From NCBI RefSeq assembly GCF_014207905.1, contig NZ_JACHLB010000006.1:124001-188000 (forward strand): DNA of 64,000 nt. Direction: 5' to 3'. This DNA comes from Flavobacterium notoginsengisoli. GTDB taxonomy: Bacteria; Bacteroidota; Bacteroidia; Flavobacteriales; Flavobacteriaceae. Positions 1 to 9,424 of the stretch are shown piece by piece; position 1 is the first letter of the stretch; each line of letters begins with the position of its first letter. The notes under the pieces were generated by a model. The model saw only the letters and a list, made by a program, of their open reading frames with translations, was not told the DNA's origin and did not search any database. Position numbers and translations under genes: made by a program.

Positions 1-2
1 TT

Positions 3-1094
3 AAAAATTTTTATAAAACGAATTATAAGAAAAATGCACTTTTGACTTATATCACTGTCCCTTTTATAAAAGATTCATTTGTCCATACAAACTATTTTGA
101 GGCAAAATCTTGGGCAAAGATATTATCAGAACTAGGTTATAATATCGATGTGGTCAATTATGAGTATAATAGTGAATTAGACTTATCGAAATATGATATT
201 ATATGTGGTTTTGGAAATGTTTTTCAAAAATATTTTGAAGGATCCTACAATAAAAAAATAAAAACGATTTATTATGGAACGGGTATGCATGTCTGTCATC
301 AAAATCATGCGACTTTGCAACGAATAAAAAACGTATATGATCATAAGGGAATTTGGTTAGGAAAATCTGCTCGTTTTGTTGAAAAAACTTGGACCCATCA
401 AACTTCTCTGGTTGATGGAATAATTGCTTTGGGAAATGATAAGTGTGCAGATTCTTTCAAAAAATATTATGAGGGAAAAGTGCTTGCGGTACCAGCTCCA
501 TTTTATCATATCCATAATGCCGAAGAATTAATTAATCAAAGATCTGTCGAAGCAAATAAAAATTTTCTTTGGTTTGGCAGTTCAGGATTGATTCATAAAG
601 GTTTAGATTTACTGTTAGATTATTTCTCTAATAATCCAGATTTAACACTTCATGTTTGCGGTCCAATCGATAAGGAGGTTGATTTTGTAAATGTTTACAG
701 AAAAGAATTGTTTGAAAATAAAAATATAATTACATATGGATTTCTGGATATAAATAGTGAAACGTTTGTAGAAATATTAAAAAAATGTTCATTTGTTGTT
801 TTTCCTTCTTGTTCAGAAGGAGGTTCACCTTCAGTTCTTACAGTTGTAGGTAACGGTGGCTTAATACCAATTATTTCCCATGAAACAACAGTTTCAACTG
901 CTAATGAGATTTGGATAGAAAAATTAACATATGAAGGTATCGAGCAATCAATAAAAATGGCAATATCACTAGATGGGGCTACTATTAAAAAGATGCAAAT
1001 AGATAATTATGAGTTTGTGAAAGAACACAATTCGACAAGTAATTATTATAACGAACTTAAATCTGCAATAACTTCATTAGTTGTAGGTTCATAG
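3..1094 (+). CDS. Glycosyltransferase, GT-B type (5' end probably outside window)
   Basis: A GT4-like transferase that would add a sugar to a lipid-linked glycan in the cytoplasm. The C-terminal half has the nucleotide-sugar-binding layout: a strand-glycine segment WFGSSGLIHKG near residue 176 and an acidic SEGGSPSVL segment near 265. The first in-window start is TTG at 42, but the frame is open back to position 3 and encodes plausible protein (KNFYKTNYKKNALL) running smoothly into the TYITVPF strand. I therefore treat the gene as 5'-truncated by the window edge. It is followed 19 bp later by another GT4 gene. The acceptor and donor cannot be read from the sequence. Confidence 0.75.
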   Translation, partial: KNFYKTNYKKNALLTYITVPFIKDSFVHTNYFEAKSWAKILSELGYNIDVVNYEYNSELDLSKYDIICGFGNVFQKYFEGSYNKKIKTIYYGTGMHVCHQNHATLQRIKNVYDHKGIWLGKSARFVEKTWTHQTSLVDGIIALGNDKCADSFKKYYEGKVLAVPAPFYHIHNAEELINQRSVEANKNFLWFGSSGLIHKGLDLLLDYFSNNPDLTLHVCGPIDKEVDFVNVYRKELFENKNIITYGFLDINSETFVEILKKCSFVVFPSCSEGGSPSVLTVVGNGGLIPIISHETTVSTANEIWIEKLTYEGIEQSIKMAISLDGATIKKMQIDNYEFVKEHNSTSNYYNELKSAITSLVVGS

Positions 1095-1113
1095 CCAAAA
1101 ATGAATACGTAAT

Positions 1114-2229
1114 ATGAAAGTACTTTTTGATCATCAGATATTTACTGCACAAAAGTATGGAGGAATTTCCAGATATATTTTTGAACTTATCAAGAGACTT
1201 AAAATTGTAGAAAATTTTGACATAGAGGTACCGTTATTAATCTCAAATAATAACTATTTTACAAAAGATCACAATTCTATTTTTAGATTTTTCTTTCTGG
1301 ATCGAAAATTCAAGGGAAAACAAAAAATAATGACAGTAGTGAATCAGTTAAATACAGTTAATCAATTAAAAAAGCAAAATTTTGATCTTTTCCACCCTAC
1401 ATATTATGATCCCTTTTTCTTAAAATATATTGGTAATACTCCATTTGTATTGACAGTACATGATATGATCCACGAAAAATTTAATCATATGTTTTCTTCA
1501 AATGATTCTACTTCTAGAGATAAGAAGGCATTAATAGAAAAGGCTTCTAAAATTATTGCTGTTTCTGAAAGCACTAAAAGAGATCTTATAGAAATTTACG
1601 GATTAGAAGAATCAATGATTAAAGTGATATATCTAGGGAATTCTTTAGTGTATGATCCAAATGTTGTTATTGATATAGATATTCCTAAGAAGTACTTACT
1701 TTTTGTTGGTTCTAGAAGAAGCTATAAGAACTTCGACAAATTTGTTAGTGCTACCAGTGAAATTTTATTAAATGATAAAGAACTTTCTCTTTTATGTGCA
1801 GGTGGAGGTAAATTTAGCGCAGATGAAATGACTTTTTTTGCAAATCTTAATATTTCAAATCAAGTTTTTCAATATGATTTAAGTGATTTTAATTTAGCAT
1901 ACTTTTACAAACATGCAAAATTATTTGTGTTTCCATCACTATATGAAGGATTTGGAATTCCGATTTTAGAAGCATTTGCAAGTGAATGTCCTTTAGTGTG
2001 TAGCAATACAAGTTCTTTGCCCGAGATTGCAGGTAATGCAGCTCAATACTTCGATCCAAATGATGAAAATTCAATTAAAAATGCTGTAAAGAATGTTTTA
2101 AATGATGAAACATTAAGAACTAAACTAATCCAAGATGGAAAAGAAAGGCTTAAATTTTTTTCCTGGGAAAAAACAGCATTCCAGACAGCCGAAGTTTATA
2201 AAAGCATTTTTCAACAGAAAAATATTTGA
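1114..2229 (+). CDS. Glycosyltransferase family 4
   Basis: A 371-residue GT-B glycosyltransferase. The N-terminus has the glycine-rich acceptor-side loop (KYGGISRY). The C-terminal Rossmann domain has FVGSRRSYKN near residue 196 and the E-x7-E donor-binding motif in YEGFGIPILEAFA near 276-285. It probably transfers a sugar during repeat-unit assembly on the inner face of the inner membrane. It is clearly paralogous to the GT4 gene at 18325: both start MK(V/I)(L/V) then DxQI, and both carry YGGISRY, VLTV(H/Y)DMIHE and YEGFGIP. ATG start; no strong Shine-Dalgarno, as is usual in this group. Confidence 0.88.
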   Translation: MKVLFDHQIFTAQKYGGISRYIFELIKRLKIVENFDIEVPLLISNNNYFTKDHNSIFRFFFLDRKFKGKQKIMTVVNQLNTVNQLKKQNFDLFHPTYYDPFFLKYIGNTPFVLTVHDMIHEKFNHMFSSNDSTSRDKKALIEKASKIIAVSESTKRDLIEIYGLEESMIKVIYLGNSLVYDPNVVIDIDIPKKYLLFVGSRRSYKNFDKFVSATSEILLNDKELSLLCAGGGKFSADEMTFFANLNISNQVFQYDLSDFNLAYFYKHAKLFVFPSLYEGFGIPILEAFASECPLVCSNTSSLPEIAGNAAQYFDPNDENSIKNAVKNVLNDETLRTKLIQDGKERLKFFSWEKTAFQTAEVYKSIFQQKNI

Positions 2230-2502
2230 AAACTGTAGTGATAAATAATTAAACTTACAGTTAATATATTTACTAGAAGCTAGAATTAAGTAAAAGTAAA
2301 ATTATTCCTTTAAGAGCTAAAGCTCTATATGTATTTCAGAAATTAATATATTGATAGAGACTTGATTAATGATTCAAAATAGTTAGGTCAAATGAAGTTG
2401 TTAAATCTTATCAATTATATTTCAGTAAAAATAGAGTTTTAGATTGGAATTATAATTTTCATTTTATGATATTTTAGATGAATTAATCAGTCAAGCTTTA
2501 TA
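2230..2502. other. Noncoding gap, 273 bp
   Basis: Very AT-rich DNA between the GT4 gene and the polymerase gene, the longest gap inside the glycan locus. I see no TAnnTTTG promoter, hairpin terminator or RNA gene. One short frame around 2274-2354 reads as plausible protein before hitting stops, so a decayed gene is possible, but I do not recognise it. Confidence 0.4.
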
Positions 2503-3801
2503 ATGTTAGTAATTTTTTTATTTTCTTTAATAAATATCTTATATATTATATTTTTAAAGATAATTTTTAAAAAACTATTAAACCCTCTTAGTATAATTAT
2601 ATTATGGTGGGCTTTTTGGGTTGTTATTTCGTATGCAGGATTAACAGATCTATATAAACCTGATGAATATGTTCTTCTCTTGGTTTTTCTGTTAAATAGC
2701 GGTTTGCTATTTGGAAGTTTTTTTGGAGTTTTTATATGTAGCGGAAGAAAATATCATAAAGAATTGTATAAATTTAAAGATGATATTTTTGAAAATAAAA
2801 TAAAAAAAATATTTGATAAGACATATAAAATTGTTCTTCCTATAGTATTATTCTTTTTTTTAAAGGCTATTTATATACTTGCAACTAAAGGAGTTGAAGG
2901 TTATAGAGGACTTACTTTTTCAGATGGGGATAATGAAGGTATTTTATTTGGCAATCCATATTTGGAGATTTTATATAGTTTAACAATAAGTCCGTATATT
3001 CTATTTTATTTACTAGTTGGAGTATATTTATTTATTTTCAAAGGCGAAAAAAAAATATTTTATGTTGGTTCTCTTCTTATGTTTTTAGAGTCAACAATGC
3101 GTTTAGGAAGATTTGGTCTTTATTATATTTTAATGATGACATTTATTGCTTTCATACTAAATCCTACTAAAAGTAAAGCAATCAAAACCAAATTTAAAAA
3201 AATAATACTAACATTTACCCTAATTTTACTTGTTGTGGGAGGCTTGAGAGAAAGTAATTTCGGGAATGTTTTGTACAAAAGTATATTTGAGTATCACACA
3301 GTTGGATTTACTTTGTTAAGTAACGAGCTTGATGATCCCTCCTCTAAATTAAATAACAATATGAGTTATGGTATGGGAACATTGGGAGGAATGGATTATG
3401 TATCTACGTTATTCATTAGAAGATTTTCTCCAACCTATGATTCTCATTATTCATACATGGTAAAAGATCATCATTTACCCGTAGAAACCGGATACGATAG
3501 AAATGGATATCCTATATATCATAACGCCTTTTATACAATGCTATTTACACTTTATGCAGATGGCAGAGAGTTTTTTGTTTTCTTTATTCCCTTGCTTATA
3601 GGAGTTTTTATGGGGTTTTATTATGCAAAATTTAAAAAAACAAACTATATTTTTGATTTCCTAATAGTCTTGTTTTTTATGTTTGTTTTTATTTTTTCAT
3701 TATTTCAAAGTATGCTTCAATCACATATTGTATTTTTAGCATTGATGATCTTACTTTATATTGGTAGAAAAGTAAATAAACATAAGTTTGATTGTAAATA
3801 A
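2503..3801 (+). CDS. Oligosaccharide repeat-unit polymerase (Wzy-like)
   Basis: A 432-residue polytopic membrane protein with about 10-12 hydrophobic segments. Between roughly residues 250 and 350 is a large polar loop with MSYGMGTLGG and TGYDRNGYPIYHN, the size and place of the periplasmic loop of O-antigen or capsule polymerases. This family joins undecaprenyl-linked repeat units at the periplasmic face. Sequence conservation in Wzy proteins is poor, so the call rests on topology, length and position among GT genes. A flippase would be the main alternative, but 12-14 evenly spaced helices with short loops are not seen. A second, unrelated Wzy/WaaL-type protein lies at 50567. Confidence 0.72.
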   Translation: MLVIFLFSLINILYIIFLKIIFKKLLNPLSIIILWWAFWVVISYAGLTDLYKPDEYVLLLVFLLNSGLLFGSFFGVFICSGRKYHKELYKFKDDIFENKIKKIFDKTYKIVLPIVLFFFLKAIYILATKGVEGYRGLTFSDGDNEGILFGNPYLEILYSLTISPYILFYLLVGVYLFIFKGEKKIFYVGSLLMFLESTMRLGRFGLYYILMMTFIAFILNPTKSKAIKTKFKKIILTFTLILLVVGGLRESNFGNVLYKSIFEYHTVGFTLLSNELDDPSSKLNNNMSYGMGTLGGMDYVSTLFIRRFSPTYDSHYSYMVKDHHLPVETGYDRNGYPIYHNAFYTMLFTLYADGREFFVFFIPLLIGVFMGFYYAKFKKTNYIFDFLIVLFFMFVFIFSLFQSMLQSHIVFLALMILLYIGRKVNKHKFDCK

Positions 3802-3822
3802 ATTTATTACGTATAATTTAAG

Positions 3823-4596
3823 ATGATAAAAGTAAGTGTTGTTACTGTTGTTTTTAATGGAGAGAAATTTCTAGAGCAGACAATTCAAAGTGTTTTAAAT
3901 CAGACACATAAAAATATTGAATATATAATAATTGATGGTGGCTCCAAGGATAAAACTATTGATATCATTAAGAAATATGAAGACAGATTAGCTTACTGGG
4001 TAAGTGAAAAAGATCATGGTATTTACGATGCCATGAATAAAGGAATTCTAAAAGCAACTGGGGAATTGGTAGGTCTCATTAATTCGGATGATTTTTACAG
4101 CGATAATACAAGTATTGAAAATATTGTTACGGCCTATCAGAATAATAATTCTCCAGATGTTCTCTATGGGAATATGAAATTTTTTAATCCAGAAACAAAT
4201 CAGTTTAAAATCATATACCCATCAATTTCAGCTTTGAAAACAGATATGACTTTAAATCATCCAACGTGTTTTTTAAAGACAGAATTATATAAAAGCAAGT
4301 TGTTTGATATCAATTTTAGAATTTGTGCAGATTATGATTTGATTCTATTTTTCTACACAAATGGTAAAAAATTATTATATGTTGATAAAATTATTACTAC
4401 AATGAGGATTGGAGGAGCATCTGATAATTTTAAACTAAGTACTAAAGAAGTATTTCTAGTACAAAAAAAGTACTTTTCTCTATTCTTAGCATCAAAAAAC
4501 TATGTTATTAGACATACTAAAAGATTTTTGAAAAATATTCTATTGATACTAGTTTCTGGTGAGAAAATAGAATCTATAAAAGGATTTAATAAATGA
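3823..4596 (+). CDS. Glycosyltransferase family 2
   Basis: A 257-residue GT-A enzyme of the WcaA-like group. The N-terminal nucleotide-binding strand VSVVTVVFNGE is followed by QSVLNQT and IDGGSKD, and the metal-binding SDD lies at about residues 88-90 (INSDDFY). The stretch YWVSEKDHGIYDAMNKG is characteristic of the subgroup and recurs almost exactly in the gene at 26518, so the two are paralogues. The stop overlaps the next gene's start by 4 bp (ATGA), implying translational coupling. Donor sugar unknown. Confidence 0.88.
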   Translation: MIKVSVVTVVFNGEKFLEQTIQSVLNQTHKNIEYIIIDGGSKDKTIDIIKKYEDRLAYWVSEKDHGIYDAMNKGILKATGELVGLINSDDFYSDNTSIENIVTAYQNNNSPDVLYGNMKFFNPETNQFKIIYPSISALKTDMTLNHPTCFLKTELYKSKLFDINFRICADYDLILFFYTNGKKLLYVDKIITTMRIGGASDNFKLSTKEVFLVQKKYFSLFLASKNYVIRHTKRFLKNILLILVSGEKIESIKGFNK

Positions 4597-5663
4597 ATAT
4601 ACTTTTAATAGGAACATTAGATGGAGTATCGGGTGGAGTTGCACAATATGTTCAGAATATTGTAAATAATACAGAGTCTATCAATGTTAATTTTACTTTA
4701 GGTTCTTTAATTGGCGAAAAAGATAAGGAGAAGTATTGTAAAGTCAATTTTGAGCAATTTGACATGAGATACAGGATTTTTGAAATTAGTAGACGATTAA
4801 AAGAATTACATGATATAGTTGTTAGAAATTCAATATCTATAATTCATGCACATACACAGAGAGCGGGACTCATAGCCACGCTCTATAGTATAAAGTATGG
4901 AATTAAAGTTGTATATACTCCACATGGTTTGCGATACACTCAACTTAAAGGTCTAAATGCAATAATTCATAAGTATTTTGATATGTTTATTTTGAGTAAT
5001 ATTGATCTTATAACAGTATTGTCGAATAGTGAGCTAAATAGTGTTAAAAAAATAAATAATAAAGTTGCAGTTAATAAAGTAAATACAAGAATAGAGCATT
5101 GCGAAATAACTTCCACTAAAACACAAAATTTTAATCAGATAGTAATGGTTGGATCATGTGAAGAAAGAAAACAACCTTTGTTATTTATTGAAATCGCAAA
5201 AAAATGTAAACTTGAAAAAACAAAATTTATTTGGATAGGTAATGGCGATCAATTTGAGGAATGTAATAATTACGCGCAAGAGTTTATGCCCGATAAATTA
5301 TACTTTCTTGGTCAAAAAGAAAATTTGGAAACAAAGCAAATTTTAAGCAATTCAGATTTATTATTATTTAGTTCAAAACAAGAAGGTTTCCCTATTACAA
5401 TTTTAGAAGCGATGATGCTAAAGACACCTGTAGTTTCAAATGATTTCTTTGGAGTAGAAGATATTCTTAGAAACGAAGATACTGGTTTAGTTTTTAATAA
5501 TTCTAATATAGATCACGCAGCACATCTTATAGAAAAAGTTTTAACAGATCAAAAATTAAGGGATTCATTAATAATAAATGGATATCGCTATTATGAAGAT
5601 AATCATTCTTCATTAAAACTTTTTTCAAATGAATTTGTTACTTTTTATAAAAATTTGATATGA
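4593..5663 (+). CDS. Glycosyltransferase family 4
   Basis: A 356-residue GT-B transferase. The N-terminus contains the GGVAQYVQNIV loop and an IIHAHTQRAG segment; the C-terminus has the VMVGSCEERKQP donor-domain entry and the E-x7-E motif in QEGFPITILEAMM near residues 262-270. The start overlaps the upstream GT2 stop by 4 bp, and its own stop overlaps the fucosyltransferase start (ATGA at 5660), so the three transferases are probably co-translated and act in sequence on one glycan. Donor unknown. Confidence 0.88.
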   Translation: MNILLIGTLDGVSGGVAQYVQNIVNNTESINVNFTLGSLIGEKDKEKYCKVNFEQFDMRYRIFEISRRLKELHDIVVRNSISIIHAHTQRAGLIATLYSIKYGIKVVYTPHGLRYTQLKGLNAIIHKYFDMFILSNIDLITVLSNSELNSVKKINNKVAVNKVNTRIEHCEITSTKTQNFNQIVMVGSCEERKQPLLFIEIAKKCKLEKTKFIWIGNGDQFEECNNYAQEFMPDKLYFLGQKENLETKQILSNSDLLLFSSKQEGFPITILEAMMLKTPVVSNDFFGVEDILRNEDTGLVFNNSNIDHAAHLIEKVLTDQKLRDSLIINGYRYYEDNHSSLKLFSNEFVTFYKNLI

Positions 5664-6463
5664 TTTCTATTCGTTTAGCGGGAGGTTTAGGAAACCAAAT
5701 ATTTATGCTTGGTGCAGCATTGTTACTTGCAGAAAAAAATAATGCAAAAAAAATCATCTGCGATATAAGCTATTTAGGTAAGTACGAGACTAAAAGAAAA
5801 AATGAACTTTTAAATTTCTTTGATTTTCAAAAATTAAACTTAGAAGTTGAGTTTCGAAAATCAATTATTACAAAATATAGAATACCAAGAATGTTCCCTT
5901 TAAGGCTATCTAGATTCCCTTTTGTTAGTGATAAAAATTTTCAAACAGTTCTAAAAAAAACTAATAAGAAATTTTTATTAGTTGATGGATATTTTCAAAA
6001 TTGTTTAAGCCAAACTGATTTAAATGTTGAAATAGAAATTCTTAAAAATATTTTCATAAAAAAGGATTTTGAAAATATTAACTCATGTGTAGTACATATT
6101 AGAGGAGGAGATTTTATTAAACTAGGAATTAATGACGTAGCACCTAAAAGTTATTATTATAAAGCTATGCAGTTTATGATGAAAAATCATAATATTGATG
6201 AATTTAATATTGTGACAGATGATAAAGAATATGCTGCTGGAATTATGGAAGATTTAAATGTTAAGTATAATTTTGTTGGAGGTACTATGTATGAAGATTT
6301 TTATTTGATCGGAAAATTTAATTATAGAATTCTTTCGTCTAGCACATTTTCGTTTTGGGCAAGTGCTTTATCAAATAATGAACAAAGTGTTGTTATTGGT
6401 CCTGAATTTTGGATTCCAAATGATAGAAGAGATATTAAATTGCCTAACGAAATAAAAATTTAA
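5660..6463 (+). CDS. Alpha-1,2-fucosyltransferase family (GT11), variant motif
   Basis: A 267-residue GT11-family protein that would use GDP-L-fucose, which gmd and fcl downstream can supply. The N-terminus carries the diagnostic AGGLGNQIF, and the C-terminus a FSFWASALS segment. The GDP-binding motif near residues 146-151 reads HIRGGD where the family usually has HxRRxD, so the second arginine is glycine. The acceptor may differ, or activity may be altered. It is coupled to the preceding GT4 by a 4-bp overlap. A second GT11 with the standard motif lies at 22019. Confidence 0.87.
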   Translation: MISIRLAGGLGNQIFMLGAALLLAEKNNAKKIICDISYLGKYETKRKNELLNFFDFQKLNLEVEFRKSIITKYRIPRMFPLRLSRFPFVSDKNFQTVLKKTNKKFLLVDGYFQNCLSQTDLNVEIEILKNIFIKKDFENINSCVVHIRGGDFIKLGINDVAPKSYYYKAMQFMMKNHNIDEFNIVTDDKEYAAGIMEDLNVKYNFVGGTMYEDFYLIGKFNYRILSSSTFSFWASALSNNEQSVVIGPEFWIPNDRRDIKLPNEIKI

Positions 6464-6490
6464 TTATCTTAAAAAACTATTTTATTAATA

Positions 6491-7318
6491 ATGATTATGT
6501 CAAACTTTTCTGTTGTAATATCTGTTTATTTTAAAGAAAATCCTATTTTTTTAAGGCAATCTTTGGAATCAGTTATTAATCAAACTTTAAGACCAAATGA
6601 AATAGTTTTAGTTAAGGATGGACCATTAAAAGAGGAACTAGATTCTTTAATTGATGAATATGAAAAGAATTATTCAGAAATTTTTAAAGTAATTGCCTTG
6701 CCTGAAAATAAAGGACTTGCTAATGCCCTTAATATTGGAATAAAAAATGCAAAAAATTCATTAATAGCAAGAATGGATTCAGATGATATTTGTTTTAATG
6801 ATAGGTTTGAAAAGCAGTTAAAGGCCTTAAATGAATTAGATTTGGATATCGTCGGGGGACAAATTACAGAATTTGGAAAAGATATAAATGAAGTAATATC
6901 ACATAGAATAGTGCCTTGCGAACACTCAGAAATTGTAAAGCTACTGAAGTTTAGATCTCCATTTTCTCACCCAACTATTTTATTTAAAAAAGAAGTTTTT
7001 AATGATTTAAATGGTTATGATTCTTCAATTTTTCCAGAAGACTACGATTTTTTTGTTCGAGCATATTTAAAAAACTACAAATTCGGAAATGTTCCAGATG
7101 AAGTTTTATGGTTTAGACTAGGAGAAAACAAATCAGATGCTATAAAAAGGAGATGGGGTATATCTTATGCAAGAAATGAATTTAATTTATACAGGAAATT
7201 TTTAAACATTAACTTTTATAATTATTTTGATTTTTTAAAAGTTATTTTGTTAAAACTCCCAATTAGATTACTGCCTTTTTTTATGTTTAAATTTATTTAT
7301 TTTAAAATGGCGAGGTAA
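6491..7318 (+). CDS. Glycosyltransferase family 2
   Basis: A 275-residue GT-A transferase. SVVISVYFKEN forms the first strand, then LESVINQT and the metal-binding DSDD at about residues 95-98 (ARMDSDDICF). The tail has a hydrophobic, basic stretch near residues 245-275 that could associate with the membrane. A second ATG two codons downstream (6497, MSNFSVV) is an equally good start. The stop overlaps the next ATG by one base (TAATG at 7316-7320). Confidence 0.87.
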   Translation: MIMSNFSVVISVYFKENPIFLRQSLESVINQTLRPNEIVLVKDGPLKEELDSLIDEYEKNYSEIFKVIALPENKGLANALNIGIKNAKNSLIARMDSDDICFNDRFEKQLKALNELDLDIVGGQITEFGKDINEVISHRIVPCEHSEIVKLLKFRSPFSHPTILFKKEVFNDLNGYDSSIFPEDYDFFVRAYLKNYKFGNVPDEVLWFRLGENKSDAIKRRWGISYARNEFNLYRKFLNINFYNYFDFLKVILLKLPIRLLPFFMFKFIYFKMAR

Positions 7319-8232
7319 TGAAAGAAAGTATTTCAAATCAAAAGGTATTAATAACTGGTTTGTCTGGATTTGTAGGATCTAATCTTAAAAGATATTTAGA
7401 AGATGATTATCAAATAGAACCACTTAGTATTCGTTTTATTCCAAACCAAAAATTTGTTTTTGCTTGTAATGCCATTGTTCATTTAGCAGGAAAAGCTCAT
7501 GACTTGAAAAAAGTTTCTGTTCCAAATGAATATTATGATGCAAATTTTGAATTAACAAAACAGTTATTTGATGCTTTTTTAATCTCAGAATCAAGTGTAT
7601 TTATTTTTATGAGTACTGTTAAAGCAGTTGCAGATAAAGTAGATGGAATTTTAACAGAAGATACAATTCCAATGCCCAAAACTCATTATGGAATTGCAAA
7701 ACAAAAAGCCGAAGAATATATTTTAAATAAAGAACTTCCTAAAGAAAAAAGAGTTTATATACTTAGACCATGTATGGTACATGGTCCAGGAAATAAAGGA
7801 AATTTAAATTTATTATATAAAATTGTAGCAAGTGGGTTACCTTGGCCATTAGGAGTTTTTCAAAATCAAAGATCCTTTTTAAGTATTGAAAATCTTTGTT
7901 ATGTTATTAAAGAATTTATAGGAAATCAAAAAATACCTTCAGGAATTTATAATGTGGCTGATGATGAATCTATATCGACTAATCAATTAATCAGGATATT
8001 AGGGAAAAGCTTGAATCAGAAAACCAATATATGGAATATAAATTCAAACCTTATAAAAGCAATTGCAAAAACTGGAGACATCTTACATTTGCCTTTAAAT
8101 TCAGAACGTTTAGAAAAGTTGACAGAAAGCTATGTAGTAAGTAATAAAAAAGTAATTAATACTTTAGGAAAGCCATTGCCGATTGATGCCAAAATTGGAT
8201 TAATAAAAACTTTTGAATCATTTAGAAACTAA
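7318..8232 (+). CDS. NAD-dependent epimerase/dehydratase (WbpV/QuiNAc-reductase-like SDR)
   Basis: A 304-residue extended SDR with the NAD-binding GLSGFVGSNL motif near residue 13, a MSTVKAVAD serine region and the catalytic YGIAKQK (Y-x-x-x-K). In other O-antigen clusters, a short SDR of this kind encoded close to a WbpL-type transferase reduces a UDP-4-keto-6-deoxy-HexNAc to QuiNAc or FucNAc. Here a WbpL-like gene lies at 10367 and a WbpM-like dehydratase at 15315, which fits. A plain UDP-hexose 4-epimerase cannot be excluded. Confidence 0.72.
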   Translation: MKESISNQKVLITGLSGFVGSNLKRYLEDDYQIEPLSIRFIPNQKFVFACNAIVHLAGKAHDLKKVSVPNEYYDANFELTKQLFDAFLISESSVFIFMSTVKAVADKVDGILTEDTIPMPKTHYGIAKQKAEEYILNKELPKEKRVYILRPCMVHGPGNKGNLNLLYKIVASGLPWPLGVFQNQRSFLSIENLCYVIKEFIGNQKIPSGIYNVADDESISTNQLIRILGKSLNQKTNIWNINSNLIKAIAKTGDILHLPLNSERLEKLTESYVVSNKKVINTLGKPLPIDAKIGLIKTFESFRN

Positions 8233-8255
8233 AAAATATAAAACTAAAAAATATA
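8226..8255 (+). repeat. Perfect 15-bp tandem duplication
   Basis: The unit AAACTAAAAAATATA occurs twice head to tail (8226-8240, 8241-8255). The first copy contains the last codons and TAA of the epimerase gene; the second lies just before the gmd start. It looks like a recent slippage duplication that lengthened the gap between the two genes. Confidence 0.9.
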
Positions 8256-8258
8256 AAA

Positions 8259-9377
8259 ATGAAAGTAGCGCTTATAACAGGAATTACAGGACAAGACGGA
8301 TCTTATTTAGCAGAGCTATTGCTGGAAAAAGGTTATAAGGTCCATGGTGTAAAAAGAAGGGCTTCTTCTTTTAATACACAACGTATTGATCACATTTATC
8401 AAGATCAACATGAAACACATGTGAATTTTAAGTTGCACTACGGAGATTTGACAGATTCAACTAACGTTATTAGAATTATTCAAGAAGTACAGCCTGATGA
8501 AATCTATAATTTAGGAGCAATGAGCCACGTAAAAGTGTCTTTTGATTCTCCTGAATATGTTGCTAATGTTGACGGAATTGGTACGCTGAGAATCTTAGAA
8601 GCTGTTCGTATTTTAGGATTAGAAAAGAAAACCCGTATTTATCAGGCATCAACATCTGAATTATATGGTGGACTAGCTGAGAATAAAAATGAAAAAGGTC
8701 TTTATGACGAAAATTCACCATTCTATCCTCGTTCACCATATGGAGTAGCAAAAATTTATGGTTTTTGGATTACTAAAAACTATAGAGAAGCATATGATAT
8801 TTTTGCTTGTAATGGAATTTTGTTTAATCATGAATCACCACGTAGAGGAGAAACTTTTGTAACTCGTAAAATAACAATGGCTACAGCGGCTATTGCACTA
8901 GGAGAACAAGATTGCTTGTATTTAGGTAACTTAGATGCACAACGTGATTGGGGTCATGCAAAAGATTACGTAGAAGCTATGTGGCGTATTTTACAACAAG
9001 ATGTTGCAGAAGATTATGTTATTGCTATGGGAGAAACAACTTATGTACGTGATTTTGTAAAAATGTCATTTGCTGAAGTTGGAATTGAAATTGAATTTAG
9101 AGGAGAAGGTGTTGACGAAAAAGGATATGTTGCATCATGTAGTAATCCTGATTATCAAATCGAAATTGGTAAACAAGTAATTGCTGTTGATCCGCAATAC
9201 TTCCGTCCAACAGAAGTAGATTTACTTATTGGTGATCCTACTAAATCAAAAACAAAATTAGGATGGGTTCCTAAATATGATTTGGCTGGATTAGTTAAAG
9301 AAATGATGATATCTGATCTTGATTATGTAAAAAGAGAAAAGATGTTAAATGAAGTAAGATCTGCAATTAGATATTAA
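8259..9377 (+). CDS. gmd: GDP-mannose 4,6-dehydratase
   Basis: Converts GDP-D-mannose to GDP-4-keto-6-deoxy-D-mannose, the first step to GDP-L-fucose, in the cytoplasm. Its 372-residue length is normal for Gmd. Seen in the sequence: NADP-binding GITGQDGSYLAE at residue 7, the GVKRRASSFNT loop, STSELYG, and the catalytic YGVAKIY (Y-x-x-x-K). fcl follows 47 bp downstream, completing the pathway, and two GT11 fucosyltransferases in the locus consume the product. The coding sequence is less AT-extreme than the GT genes, as expected for a conserved enzyme. Confidence 0.97.
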   Translation: MKVALITGITGQDGSYLAELLLEKGYKVHGVKRRASSFNTQRIDHIYQDQHETHVNFKLHYGDLTDSTNVIRIIQEVQPDEIYNLGAMSHVKVSFDSPEYVANVDGIGTLRILEAVRILGLEKKTRIYQASTSELYGGLAENKNEKGLYDENSPFYPRSPYGVAKIYGFWITKNYREAYDIFACNGILFNHESPRRGETFVTRKITMATAAIALGEQDCLYLGNLDAQRDWGHAKDYVEAMWRILQQDVAEDYVIAMGETTYVRDFVKMSFAEVGIEIEFRGEGVDEKGYVASCSNPDYQIEIGKQVIAVDPQYFRPTEVDLLIGDPTKSKTKLGWVPKYDLAGLVKEMMISDLDYVKREKMLNEVRSAIRY

Positions 9378-9424
9378 TTAAAATAAATCAGAATAATTTA
9401 TATTCTTGACATAGAATTATCATT

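Noticed and set aside
2274..2354. A short protein-like frame in the gap before the polymerase gene, considered as a pseudogene
   Set aside because: About 25 codons between stops with no recognisable family; too little evidence to call a broken gene.
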